Shown one piece after another: positions 42,538 to 53,488 of a stretch of DNA of 64,000 bases. Position numbers and translations under genes: made by a program. Source of the DNA: Archilochus colubris (taxonomy: Eukaryota; Chordata; Aves; Apodiformes; Trochilidae); assembly GCA_023079485.1 (NCBI GenBank), contig CM041083.1:151112552-151176551 (forward strand), in the 5' to 3' direction. The notes beneath the pieces are model-generated. The model saw only the letters and a list, made by a program, of their open reading frames with translations, ran no database searches and had not been told where the DNA came from. The stretch's first letter is position 1, and every line of letters begins with the position of its first letter.

Positions 42538-42617
42538 GTGGGTGTGAGTCCACCTGTGCCTGGTTAGGGCAGGCCCCCTATTACCAGGGGGCCAATAAAG
42601 GTGGGACACACACCCAC
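42538..42617 (+). repeat. 80-bp imperfect palindrome enclosing AATAAA
   Basis: Outer arms GTGGGTGTGAGTCCACC (42538-42554) and GGTGGGACACACACCCAC (42600-42617) are complementary at 16 positions with one mismatch and one bulge. Inside is a perfect 8-bp stem, GGCCCCCT (42572-42579) with AGGGGGCC (42586-42593), around a 6-base loop. AATAAA follows directly at 42594-42599, at the foot of the inner stem. A hairpin holding a poly(A) signal recalls the R region of some retroviral LTRs, but palindromic DNA-transposon ends are an alternative. I do not recognise the family. Confidence 0.6.
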
Positions 42618-42802
42618 AGAGAGGAAGCTCACTCTTGTGCGAGGCAATGGAGAGGCCAGCAGCTCGTCGAGCCTCCGGAGCAAGAAAGGCTCTTCCCGCT
42701 ACACCAAAACATGCAAAAAATACTGTCTGGTTATCCCCATGCAGGAGTTCTGTGGTCTGTAAGCCAAGTTGGTGCAACTTTGTGTGTCCTTGGTTTGGTC
42801 TT
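42618..42802 (+). other. CpG-rich patch and possible LTR/retroelement remainder
   Basis: Directly after the palindrome, five CpG sites occur within about 60 bp (42639-42698) in an otherwise CpG-poor intron. A plus-strand ATG with purines at -3 and +4 (42647) opens a frame starting MERPAARRASGARKAL that stays open to 42892, the last ~30 codons running into an unrelated antisense CR1. No homologue is recognised. It most likely belongs to the same unidentified insertion as the palindrome, and the frame may be accidental. Confidence 0.3.
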
Positions 42803-43197
42803 CATAAAATCATAGAATGGTTCTGGTTGGAGGGAACCTTAAAGATCATCCAGTTCCAACCTCCCTGCATGGACAGTGACACCTTCCACTAGACCAGGTT
42901 GCTCAAGGTCCCATCAAACCTGGCCTTGAACATTTGCAGGGATTGGGCAGCCACAACCTTCTTGGGAACCCTCTCTCTGTGTCTCATCATCATCACACTA
43001 AATGATTTCTTCCTAATGTCTAAGCTAAATCTAACCTCTTCCAGTTTAAACCCATTACTGCTAGTCCTACCACTACATGTCCCTCCCCAACTTTCCTGTA
43101 GGGCCCTTCAGGTACTGGAATATCACTCTAAGTTCTTCCCTGAGAGACCTGTTCAGCCTCTTCTCCAGGCTGAGCAACTCCAGCTCTCTCAGCCTGA
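42803..43197 (-). mobile_element. CR1 LINE 3' region, ~395 bp
   Basis: Complement of CR1 from the 3' end: AAATCATAGAATGGTTCTGG, CTTAAAGATCATCCAGTTCC, TCCACTAGACCAGGTTGCTC, ACCTGGCCTTGAACATTTGC, AATGATTTCTTCCTAATGTC, TTTCCTGTAGGGCCCTTCAG, CAGCCTCTTCTCCAGGCTGA and CCAGCTCTCTCAGCCTGAGG. 5'-truncated at 43197. Moderate divergence, no coding capacity. Confidence 0.96.
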
Positions 43198-43242
43198 GGA
43201 TTGTTAGGTGTTTTATTGCTGGTGTCAGTCATACTATTGCTT

Positions 43243-43320
43243 AGCCTCATAGCTCATTAGTCCAACTTATCTGTCATGTGTAGTAACCAGAAAATGCTTG
43301 CTTTGTGCTCTCGTTCATAG
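43243..43320. repeat. Unidentified dispersed repeat, copy B
   Basis: Related to 4646-4717 (see that entry). It begins 45 bp beyond the truncated end of the 42803-43197 CR1, in sequence that is not CR1, so the shared similarity is independent of CR1. Confidence 0.45.
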
Positions 43321-44219
43321 TCTACAGTGACTCAGAAAGTGCTGACTCACAGGAGTGAGGGTAAAAACTTCCCCAGTGTTCTCACCAGGGCCACGTGAGA
43401 GAAGATATCACAATGTGGGGGAGCTTTTTTCTGCAAGTTGCTCATTGCCAGTGGTACCTTCTCCAGGTGAGAGGACCTCAGAACAACAGAATTCAGTTAT
43501 TTATTTCTTTCGTACAGGAGCAAGAGAGACTGTTCTGTGAATCCCCACAGTAAAACTTACGCAGCTAAGGAACTCAGAGCTTTTTCTGCACACTGGTACC
43601 AAAAATCAAGTTACTCAAATTACTCTCTTCATTGACAAGAGGATACCAGCTGATGCACAGGGAGAAGTACAGGTACAGATTTCCACAGAGAATAAGCCAA
43701 GGAAAAATTCTCTTACAAAAGATTTGCTTTCTATTGACTTTGACTATTTTTAGACTGTTAGATGACAAATATGACTTTACTGAGCAGAAAAAAACCCACT
43801 ATGCATTAAATAAAAATATTCTGAATTACAAGGATCCAATATGAATACAAATCATCTCTGTGATAGCATGAGACTGGACATTGTATTAACACTATGAACA
43901 GACAAACTTGTGATGAATCAGCAGGAAATTCTGAAATGTTTTCACTAAGTATTTCCTTAGGAATCTCAGGGTTTAGCAAAGTGGACTGATTCTTGAATCC
44001 TTTGTTGACTGCTGCTATCAGATTCTCAGTTTCAATAACTGAGATCTCCTAGGTCAGATCTCCTAGAACCTGAGCTGGGGTGTCTGGGTCCTCCCATCTT
44101 TCATGCAGTCTGGACTTATGCATCTCTCTGAACAGGGAAGCAGCTCATGGGTCTGCCTAGAAGACTGGAGGCATTTGGAATGAAGTTGGTTCAGGCAACA
44201 GTGCCTGAAAGAAGATGGC
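43321..44219. other. Intronic sequence without recognisable gene
   Basis: Somewhat GC-richer than its surroundings at 43360-43480. Short opposed frames at 43574-43844 shadow each other. A repeat of CTCCTAGGTCAGATCTCCTAG form occurs near 44047-44067. No gene or known transposon is recognised. Confidence 0.5.
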
Positions 44220-44540
44220 AGTAACGTGGGTATAGGTCTCTTCTCCTACATATCAAGGGATAGGATGAGAGCAAAGAGCCTCAAGTTGTTCCAGAGATTT
44301 AGATTTGATAATGGGAAATGTTTCTATACTAAAAGGGTAGTCAGGCACTGGAACAAAATGCCTAGGGAACTGCCTGAGTCATCATATTCATCTGGTGAAT
44401 ATCTGGAGGTACTGAAAAGACTTGTAGACGTGGTACTTGGGAAAATGATTTAATGGTGGACTTGGCAGTGCACTCAGCTAATGGTTGGTCTTTGTGATCC
44501 TAAAAAGTCTTTTCTGACCTAAATGATTCTATGATTCTTA
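44220..44540 (+). mobile_element. Older CR1 LINE 3' end
   Basis: Plus-strand CR1 of an older subfamily: AGGGATAGGATGAGAGC, AGTCAGGCACTGGAACAAAA, GGTGGACTTGGCAGTGCACT, ATGGTTGGTCTTTGTGATCC, GTCTTTTCTGACCTAAATGA and terminal TTCTATGATTCTT. The 3' end is complete. Confidence 0.92.
44226..44453 (+). pseudogene. CR1 ORF2 extreme C-terminal relic, frame still open
   Basis: A 75-codon frame containing VVRHWNKMPRELPESS and YLEVLKRLVDVVLG. It matches the last residues of CR1 ORF2 (RHWNRLPREVVESP...LEVFKRRLDVVL) and ends at the natural TAA near the element's 3' UTR. It is a truncated fragment, so no function is expected. Confidence 0.88.
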
Positions 44541-46200
44541 CAGGCAATTACAGTAGAGTACTTCAGGGGTCAAAGGACTGTGTATTCAGGGAGCCTGGAA
44601 ATCATGACATTGTCCTTGATTTTAAAGAAGTCTCCTGGCCTGAAGAAGGACACAGGGCAGGTGTGCCCTGCACTGTTGATGCTGCAAGTTTGGTATTTCA
44701 GTCAGTCCTGCAGTCTGAAAAAAACCTGCTTTCATATTTCTTTAGTCAATATTTTTTAACAGAAAACTTCTTGTTCACTCCAATTAACAGAAATTATGCT
44801 TCCCTATTATCAGCGAGCTACAGTAAATGCTGCCAGAAGGAAATGAAAGCTTTTTAGAAAAGAGGATAGTAGCTTAGCCACATGAATTTCAGATTTCCAG
44901 TACTCCCCGTAGTGCTTAAGATCTGAATCTATTGTTAGTCCTACACAGTGGGGTTTACTTTTGTGCCTTTTTTATTTTATTTTTTTTTTTAATCTATTTT
45001 ATTGAATTTACACACAACAAAGTCTGGATAAGGTTTTTAGCTCTTTTTGTTACTGTACATTTGTCAATGCCCTCTATGGCCCATGATACATGGCAAGCGT
45101 CAGGGTCCTCAAAATCAACAACTGAAAGTAACAGAGTTTCTTGCCCTTCAAGTGTCTTAATGCTAAAGGTTTGACCTTTATGATTAAAGATCAACTGGAA
45201 AGGAAATCTCTGTCTATGTCTGAAGTCTTCTCTTATATAACCATATTTTGAATGGATATTTTTTACTGCAAAATTAAAAAGTTTCCATGGATTTTTGTAA
45301 ACTTAAAGCACTTAAATATAGAAGTATACAGTAGTAAGATAAAAAACTCCTATCAACCCCTTAGAGAATTACTATTACCTTATTAATATGCATTTTTGAA
45401 CTGGCTGCCTACAGCAGTGACCTCTGGTTAACTTGTGATTCACTGGCATCCCAGATTTTGGAAAGAAAATCAACCCTAAACCAATAACTAATCCTTTTCC
45501 TTCTTTATTTACTGAAAGAACATTATATTCTAGGCCTCACGGGGACTGTTTTTTTCCCTGAAGATGCTTGATAATCCCTCTTCATTATGGCTCAATGGGC
45601 TATTTCCTATAAAGATGTAAAGTCTCTGTTTAATCCTATTTACTCTGTGCACTTCAGCTGGCATAATATGAACAGATATCACCAAAGAAAATACTTGTCT
45701 GATGGAGGAAACTTTCTGCTGATCTATAGCAGATGGAGCCAGGAAGTAAGTAGTCAAAGACTATGCCGCAGTTGTTTGTGCTTATTTTCTTTAGGATAAG
45801 GAAGACTCTAAGGCATGTGTTGAAATTCAGATTGCCTTGAATGTATTTCTCTCTTGGTTTCTTCTCTCAGATCCTGCTCAAAATAAAATGCTCCCTGGCT
45901 TCTGCTGCATGGATGGAGCCACAGCAAGATGTATCACATTAGTGACAAGTGGAAATTTAAAGAAATCTCTGGGCATGTCTGCACAAACCTAAATGACTTT
46001 GCCCACCTTACCTCAAAATCTGTCAAAAACTAGCAACAGTAACACTCATAAGAATGTGCATTGCAGATACAGCTGTAATGCTTCCAGGTCTTACCATTCT
46101 CTCTGGAGATCTAAAATTCCCTGTGGAAGACCATCACCTTCCCTGGGTGCTCTGGGTTAAATAGGTTGAATTTGCTTTGCTTTCCTTCCCTCTCTCCCCT

Positions 46201-46258
46201 CCCCTCCTACAAAGTTGTCCCTGGAGGGAACCCTCCAGCCCTCCCAACTAAGGAGGGG
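46201..46258. repeat. Nested GC-rich inverted repeat
   Basis: CTGGAGGG AA CCCTCCAG (46221-46238) is a perfect 8-bp stem with a 2-base spacer. It is flanked by CCCCTCCT (46201-46208) and AGGAGGGG (46251-46258), also perfectly complementary. It lies in a local C/G-rich patch (about 46170-46280) within AT-rich intron. Family unknown. Confidence 0.7.
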
Positions 46259-47000
46259 TGGAAGAGGGGGGGCTGTGAATTGTGCTACTGCCCCTTTCTC
46301 AGAGTAGAAAAGGCTCTCTAAGCTAAAGCAGTGACCATTTACATCCATAACAGAAAATGACTAAGGTTACCTACAGAGATCTCTGCAAACTGCACGAATA
46401 AAGCTGTAAAATAAGATCTAGGTCAACATGCATGCAATTCCAGTATGAACCATGTGTATTTAGGAAAGACTAATACTTTTTTTTTTATTTTTACTCTGAG
46501 CTCAATGGCAGAAATAGTAAATATATTACAGCAGTTTTTGGTGCTGTGCTAGACTAGTGCATGCCGAAAAATGTTTGCCTGGAATGTTTTCTTTTGTCAC
46601 CTTGGTAAAAATAATTGAAAAGAGAAAAAATACTCCTGAAGTTTTTCTTTAAATACAAGTTACTAGTATGCTAAATGCTAAATTGTACTATTGTTGATAT
46701 TTTTCATCATTAGCATTGATTTTTACTGTCAGTAAAATTCTTTTCAATAGAAAATGTCCTAATAAAATTCACATTGTGCTGCTTCTTTTTGCTGTCTTTA
46801 TTGACTATCAAAAGGAGGTCTTACATATTTTATTTTTCTTTGTATATCAGAAACACAGATATAAAAGATAACTGTTTTCAGTTAAAGGTTGTATCTACTA
46901 AACTGTATGTGTGAACAACATCAAATTATCTTTTCCAGTCTTTCTGGGTATACATCTCCCTGGCAAGTAAAGGCAATGTCCGTAATTACAGAGGGAATGA

Positions 47001-47035
47001 AACAAGACAAGACAAAACAAAACAAAACAACAAAA
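47001..47035. repeat. AACAA/AACAG-type simple repeat
   Basis: Repeated ACAAG and AAAAC units, forming an imperfect A-rich minisatellite. Confidence 0.75.
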
Positions 47036-47765
47036 ATGAAAAGGAAAAGTAGTTGAAGTTATTTGTTAAACTGTGTAAAGTCCATAGAGGAAAGTCTCTA
47101 CTACCACAGGAATAGCCTTTCTGTATATGGATTTATGTTACTGCATAACTACATCAGTTTTCTTAAGACTCAGCCTGTCTCTCTTTCATGGTTTGATTTA
47201 TGGGCAATAAGGATATGTCAGGAGATGGAACCTCACTCTGGGTGATTTAAATAATCAGATAAAAATACTATGTACAGATTGCAAACATTTTAACAAGCTA
47301 TGGGTGCAATCAAATGTAAAGCAAGAAAAAAAATACACTTCTTGTTAAACTATTGAAAGTAATTCTCAGAAAACTGGAGTAAAGTTGGGTTGCTTCTGTG
47401 ATGAAAAAATCCAAGATTAGTCTGCTTATAATATATTTTTGAGGTCAGGCAAACAAATGTTCTGTGAAAGCTAAGACTCAGTTATCAATAAACAAGCCAG
47501 AGTGGTTTATGAAAAAGACCTAAACAAAAATATACACACCTGCCATTAAATAAGCTTTTCACTGAGCTGGCACTTTTCTAAATTACTAATTAGGGATTCA
47601 TGATCCTAATAAATACAATATACTACTGCTTAATAGCTCTCCCAGCATTTTATGGTTTTGAAAGAGATTTATAGGTTTATAATGAGAAACATTATAGTCC
47701 AGTGCTATTAGCTTCACTAAAAGCAGTTTGTGAAAGAAGAAAAGCAAATCCTCTGCCTCTGTTAA

Positions 47766-47790
47766 AAATAAAATAAATAAATAGATAAAT
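47766..47790. repeat. AAAT simple repeat
   Basis: AAATAAAATAAATAAATAG followed by ATAAAT. An imperfect tetranucleotide run. Confidence 0.75.
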
Positions 47791-50700
47791 TGTTAAAGTT
47801 TTGCCTGGTATACTGTTTTCTAAGAAAAAAAAAGTATTTCTAGGTGACTTCTAAGCATTGTAATTAATTTTGTAGAGTTCACAAATTGCTTAAGGAATGC
47901 TGCGTTAATGAATATTCTCTGAAACTTTATGCCGATTTTCTACCTCCATTCAGCACAACAGCAGTTTTGAGCACTTGTTGCAGATGATTTCAACTGTTTT
48001 CTGCCAAGTGCAATTTCACTTCTTGAGTGATCAAATTATCGATGACAGTTTTAGCTGATACTACTGTTAAAAGATTAATGTCCTAGGGGAAAAATCAGAT
48101 TACCTGAGTTCTTTTAACTTCGCTCTAGGAATACTCTCAACCCCCTTCCACTTGGACAGAATGCTTTTTAAAAACAACATAGCCTGGTGGTATAGGTTTA
48201 GCCTTTCTCATGATACAGTTGCAAAGTATTTAAAGCTAAGATTGTATTTTAATGGAACTACTAAAATTAATACTGCACAGTCTCATGATAAAGTTCCAAA
48301 ACTCTACATAAAAACTGCTAAAAGCAAGCCATAAACCAGCCAACTAGGATACTCCTTGCTGTCATTTAATGATCTACTACTATCTCACAACTCATAAAGA
48401 AACCATCTCAGGTTAACATTACTTCCTTAAATATGAATATCTACTGACAACTTTAAAAACAAACTTCTGAAATGACAATGATGATGCTGCTGATAATAAT
48501 TCTGCACCAGGAAATTCCACCAGGCTCTATAGGATGATTTAAAAACCCTGAAGTTACTCATCCATAAATACTGCCAGAAATAAAATTAAGTATCACAAGC
48601 TGCTGAAGTACATAACTGTTATTGATTTCTGGGTTTAAAAATTATATTATAATTATTATTGCTCATTTAATGGTTATCGAATTATTGACTTGACTTTTTT
48701 ATTGCACTCCAAGGATGATCATGGGTTCCACATAAGAAGCTTAGACTCCGTTTTCCTTAAGTTTGGTGAAGAAGGATCTAAAATAAACTAAATGTACTGG
48801 CTCTTAAGTAAAATTTTATTTTGGATACAGCTAACTAGCAAGATTCATGCATCATATAGTTTAACCTTTCCTTATTATAACCTGCAAATCTGTGAACACA
48901 CTTAAGCAACTAGTTATACCTAATCTGGTGATAAATTCAACTAACTTTAATACACTATTATCTAAGACATCTAAGAAAACATAAAATTAAACACCTGCAC
49001 TCACCTCTTGTTTCAAGTGATACTTAAGGAAAACTTATCGTGCAAAACTGGAAATACTGTGCAATTTAGATTGCAAATAATTAAGACATTAAGTTCCTAT
49101 AATGTCTGAAACTGTTGTTGCTATTAACATAATATTTGTCAAAAAATTTTAAAAAATTGATAATCATGTAACAACAAGGCTTAGATGTGTGTGCTACTGC
49201 CAGAATCTTGTAAGGTCCCATAATCATAATTCTAAGTTTTTCAGTATACTGTACCTATGAAGATGAAATAAGTAATACAAAAAGAGATTCAAAGCTTTAG
49301 CCAAACTGTCTCCTTCAGAAACTAATTCTAAAGGCATGAACTGATTTTCCTGCATTTTTAAAGGCAGATACTGCATACTTCATGTAAAGCTGCAGATCTG
49401 TGAGTACAGACTTTGAAAAGAGAAGTAGTAAGCAGTGATTTAATGCTAATTCGATGCATCATTCAGAGGCAAGACATCACCTAAGACTTGTTTGACAAGA
49501 CACATTTGAAGTACAAAATGATCAAACTGAAATTGTGTCAGATTCAGCAAATCAGTATTTTGAATTTTTAAGAATTTCCTTTACTGTGTCATCTGAACAT
49601 ATTAATTAGATGAAAGGTGAAAGTAATAGAAGGAGAAAAGTCCACACTGGTGAAAGTGTGACTGATCAAAGAAATACAATGAAATCACGTTACCTCTCAG
49701 TGTCTACATCTTACTTTATTAAATGTTCTCAAAGCATTGCATGATCATTTATGCACTTTAATTCTGCTGTTCCAAACTGAACAAAGTTCACCTATTTTGT
49801 AGGTTGCCCTTTTCTGTGTTTCAGTGAAGCCACGAATCTGAAAAAGAAAATTCAGTCAAACTTGTCATATCTTCCTTACTTGCCAGCTTACTCAATGCAT
49901 AAGTTTGCGTAACTACAAGGCTCAACTGTGACCCAGGATTGGATGATAACCTTTTGACAGGCTCAGTTTGATTTTAGATTGGGTAATTGAATTTTCAAAC
50001 AACGGCCTAATGCTTATGAAATATAAGAAGGAAAGGGGGACTGATGAAAAAGGGAAATGAAGACAGAGACAGACAAAGAATTCTAATGACTGAGAGTATA
50101 AATAATGTAGCGTTTGTCCAGAAAGAACCATGTCACTGCTGTTTTAATTTTCATAAGCTCTCAACTGAAGCAGAATATAAAAGAAAATCACACTAATTCT
50201 TTAGACAGAACAAAACCTCACGTTTCTTCAGATACTTTTGGACTGAATAAATGCATCGACAATACCATAATATTACCCTGTTCTGGGACAGGTTGAGGAA
50301 TATGAAGTGTGGGATCAGCTAGGCAGCTTCTACTCCAGAAGATGTAGAATAATGTGGGTATGAGATTGACTATGCCACATGCTTGGGGGCTACAAGGCAG
50401 ATCCTTTTATAAGCAGTTTTCTTGTTAAAAAAGGTTTGCAAGCAGAAAAAAAAAAAATCTGTGGATCTTCTAAATTTTCCTAATTCAGACATGGTTCTTA
50501 AGAAAGGAAGAACCTATATCAGATGGAATGATTTGGAACTTGAGGCAGCTATATAGCTGTTGATCTCCAGGAAGAGAGAGTTGTCCTGTCCTTCCAGAAA
50601 GTCCAATCTGCAATGCACACACTGCAGCTGGTAATTCTGTTCTGGTTTCAAGATTTTGCCCAATGTTGTATAGCTTTGCTGTGAATGCAATACCTTGATA

Positions 50701-51160
50701 TTTTTGTGCAGAAACCCTGTTTCCACAGTAACTTCGAGGAGGTTATGTTGATTAGCATATTTTTTCATGACAAAACCCAGCCAAAAGAAGGTAGCAGCAA
50801 GGAGCTTGTATAACTGCATTTGCGTGGCAAATCAAGCATATGGAGTGTGAAAAAGAAGAGTGAAATCATTGAAGAAAAGCTAGCAGATAACTCTTCTGAT
50901 GAAGTCTTTTTAAGAATCACTGAAAAGTAAAAAATGTGGTGCTATTTTTTCTATATATACTCTGTAACACTCCATGCTTATAGAATTCCTTTAAACAATC
51001 TCATTCAGATCTTTTCTACTTTAAAGACTGGCCTTTCTTCCCTATAAATATATTGGTATTTGTCAGTGTAACAAAATGACAAAATCAAGCACATTCAACT
51101 TCAGATCGAAGATACATGTGAAGTCTTTATATACTCAGTCTTTATTATTCATATGGTCCT

Positions 51161-51258
51161 ACATATATATATATATATATATATGTATATGTATATATAT
51201 ATATGTGTGTGTGTATATATCTATATATGTATGTATATGTATGTATATATATGTATGC
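51161..51258. repeat. Compound (AT)n / (TATG)n / (TG)n microsatellite
   Basis: About 98 bp of pure alternating purine-pyrimidine sequence except for single C interruptions. A (AT)n block comes first, then GTATAT units, a short (TG)n run and TATGTATG units. Short frames reading IYIYIY through it are artefacts. Confidence 0.95.
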
Positions 51259-53055
51259 TTTTAGTCTTCAGAATCAATAATTCAGTCTTACTGAAATATA
51301 ATACCTGGACTAATTTCAGCTACGGCTTTGCAAGTGCTGTGGATAAAAACATTGCAGTTCACCACACCTTATTTTAAAATAATGTACTTAAATATGCTGC
51401 AAGCTAAAAATATTTTTCCATGATCACAGCCTTATACCTCCAAAAATTATGATGAAGACAAGAGTTTTCATTGTTGAAGCATGGTAAGGATACTGTCTTG
51501 TCAAGATGCAAAGATTTACATGCTGAGTGTATTCTGTTGTTACAGATGTCTTCAAGGAACAACTTTACCTAGGATACTTCAGTCATAAAATAAATTAAGA
51601 TGCTTTTCAGTTCGATCAAAGATTGATGAGAGAAAACAAAAAAGATTATTTTTTTCTTGGTATATTGACTTCTTTACAGAGTAACACAATTCAAGGAGAA
51701 AGAAAAGAGAATTTTCTGGTCTATATCTTCAGTTCAGTTCAATTCAACTCAGTAGAAAAGACTGTATATACAATGATTGACATGAGTCACCAGACTGAAA
51801 ATCTTTTTCTCTTATCAGTTCTTAAGATCTATAACTGCATGAAACCTCTCTGCACAAATATATTCCATATGTATTTTTGCGTCTTATGACACTTCAGAAA
51901 ATCTGCTTTTCTGACTCCTAGCTCTCTGTTTCTCTTTTTCTTTCAGAAAACAGCCAAAAGTTTGTATATTCACTTGGGATCACTCTTTAATTCAGTCTAA
52001 GCCATACATTTAAATAATGAGAAGATCTGACCATTTTCAATTCTTTTTCAACTTTTTTACATCTGCCTAAAACGAGCTGTCTATTAAAGTGATAGTCTAC
52101 TGGGTTCACCTCTCCCCGTTCTACATCTCTTATAAATATTCAAAAACTTGTTTTGATGTTGAAAATTATTTCCTTGTTTTTCTATTATCTCATTGTCCTT
52201 GAAAACAAAAGAAGTGCATACTACTTGGAAAAAAGTTTTTACATGTTATCTGCATAAAGTATCGTATTTATTACATAGCAGAAGATATGTATGATTAGAA
52301 TTTATTGGATATATTATCCTCACAAGTGTGCAGACAAAAGATAAGTAATTTTGCTGCAATCAGTCTTAAACTATAAAGTTACCTCTGTGAGGACTTACAT
52401 CTCTGCAGAGCAAAGTGCAGAGATTCATATCAAAGCATTTATGTCAAGGACACAAATGCAAGAGAGTACAGACTAATACTGGTTCAAATGTAGGTTTTAA
52501 AAAAAATATAGCAAGTCTAAAGTGTTTACAGTTCACAGTGAATAAATTGAGTATGTAAATATTAAAAAAAAAGGAAGAAGTAAAAAAAATTACAGAAATT
52601 TTCAATATAATTTACTTCAGGAACTTAAAAATTAAAATTTATTTATTGCATATTTATTGAATATTCCTTTATTTGGAGGAGGAGTTAATTAATAAAGCAG
52701 AAAGGAAGGAATAATAGGAAAAAAACGCCCCTGAATATACTCAAATTTCAATTTAAAAACAAAAAGCATGTTATCAACAAAGGAGCTAGTGGCAGGACTA
52801 TTCATTCTACTTCACTTAAATCATACTTTAAAATAAACATATGCCGCCCAGCTTGATTATACTCCACTACAGAAAAGTATGCATGAATATCCCTATGGTT
52901 TGGGAGCCTGTGCAGTCTAGTGCTTGATTACATGTTTTCTCTGCAAATACTCTCAACATGCACTCAAACAGATGCAAGTTCTGGTAGTTTCAAGAAGAGC
53001 AACATCTCCCTAAGTGCAACTGCAAAAACACTTTTGGGAACTCCCTACAGTCTAG
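51259..53055. other. Intronic sequence without recognisable gene
   Basis: AT-rich. The 88-codon plus-strand frame at 51623-51889 has no recognisable motif. A-rich stretches occur near 52500-52595. Nothing else is supported. Confidence 0.5.
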
Positions 53056-53488
53056 GCTGGTGAAGGGATCCAGCACAAGTCCTATGAGGTGAGGCTGAGG
53101 GAGGTGGGGGTGTTCAGGCTGGAGAAGAGGAGGCTCAGGGGAGACCTCATCACTCTCTACAACTCCCTGAAAGGAGGGGATAGCCGGGGGGGGGGGGTTG
53201 GTCTCTTTTCCCAGGCAACTCTCAGAAAGACAAGAGGGCACGGTCTCAAGTTGTGCTAGGGGAGGTTTAGGTTAGATATTAGAAAGAATTTCTTTATGGA
53301 GAGGGTGATCAGACATTGGAATGGGCTGCCCAGGGAAGTAGTGGATTCTCCGTCCCTGGAGATATTTAAAAAGAGACTGGATGTGGCACTCAGTGCCATG
53401 GTCTAGCAACTGCAACGGTGATTCAAGGGTTGGACTCGATGATCTCTGAGGTCCCTTCCAACCCAGATGATTCTATGATTCTATGATC
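53056..53488 (+). mobile_element. Young CR1 LINE 3' region, ~433 bp, complete 3' end
   Basis: Plus-strand CR1 with little decay: CACAAGTCCTATGAGGTGAG, GTTCAGGCTGGAGAAGAGGA, GGCTCAGGGGAGACCTCATC, CTACAACTCCCTGAAAGGAG, GGGCTGCCCAGGGAAGTAGT, TTAAAAAGAGACTGGATGTG, GGGTTGGACTCGATGATCTC and two terminal ATTCTATG units plus a partial third. It belongs to the 22674 subfamily. An unusual G12 run sits at 53186-53197. The minus-strand frame at 52990-53241 is a shadow. Confidence 0.97.
53186..53197 (+). repeat. G12 homopolymer inside CR1
   Basis: Twelve consecutive G within the CR1 segment that normally reads roughly AGCCAGGTGGGGGTTGGTCTC. The run replaces the mixed consensus, so it is either expansion by slippage or a homopolymer sequencing or consensus error. 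Confidence 0.9.

Larger units (their letters stand above)
44541..51160. other. Intronic sequence without recognisable gene
   Basis: About 6.6 kb of AT-rich intron with simple repeats (47001-47035 AACA-type, 47766-47790 AAAT-type) and a nested hairpin at 46201-46258. Open frames of 60-108 codons on both strands show no recognisable domains. No transposon is recognised. Confidence 0.5.

Noticed and set aside
43213..43235. TGGTGTCAG resembling the start of an ERVL-type tRNA-Leu primer-binding site
   Set aside because: Only the first nine bases fit; the following bases do not match the tRNA 3' end and no LTR boundary precedes it.
51076..51377. Frames rich in Ile-Tyr repeats
   Set aside because: Direct translation of the (AT)n/(TATG)n microsatellite, not protein coding.
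52990..53241. 83-codon minus-strand frame with PPPPA and Leu-rich sequence
   Set aside because: It is the antisense shadow of the plus-strand CR1 at 53056-53488; the Pro run is the complement of the G12 tract.
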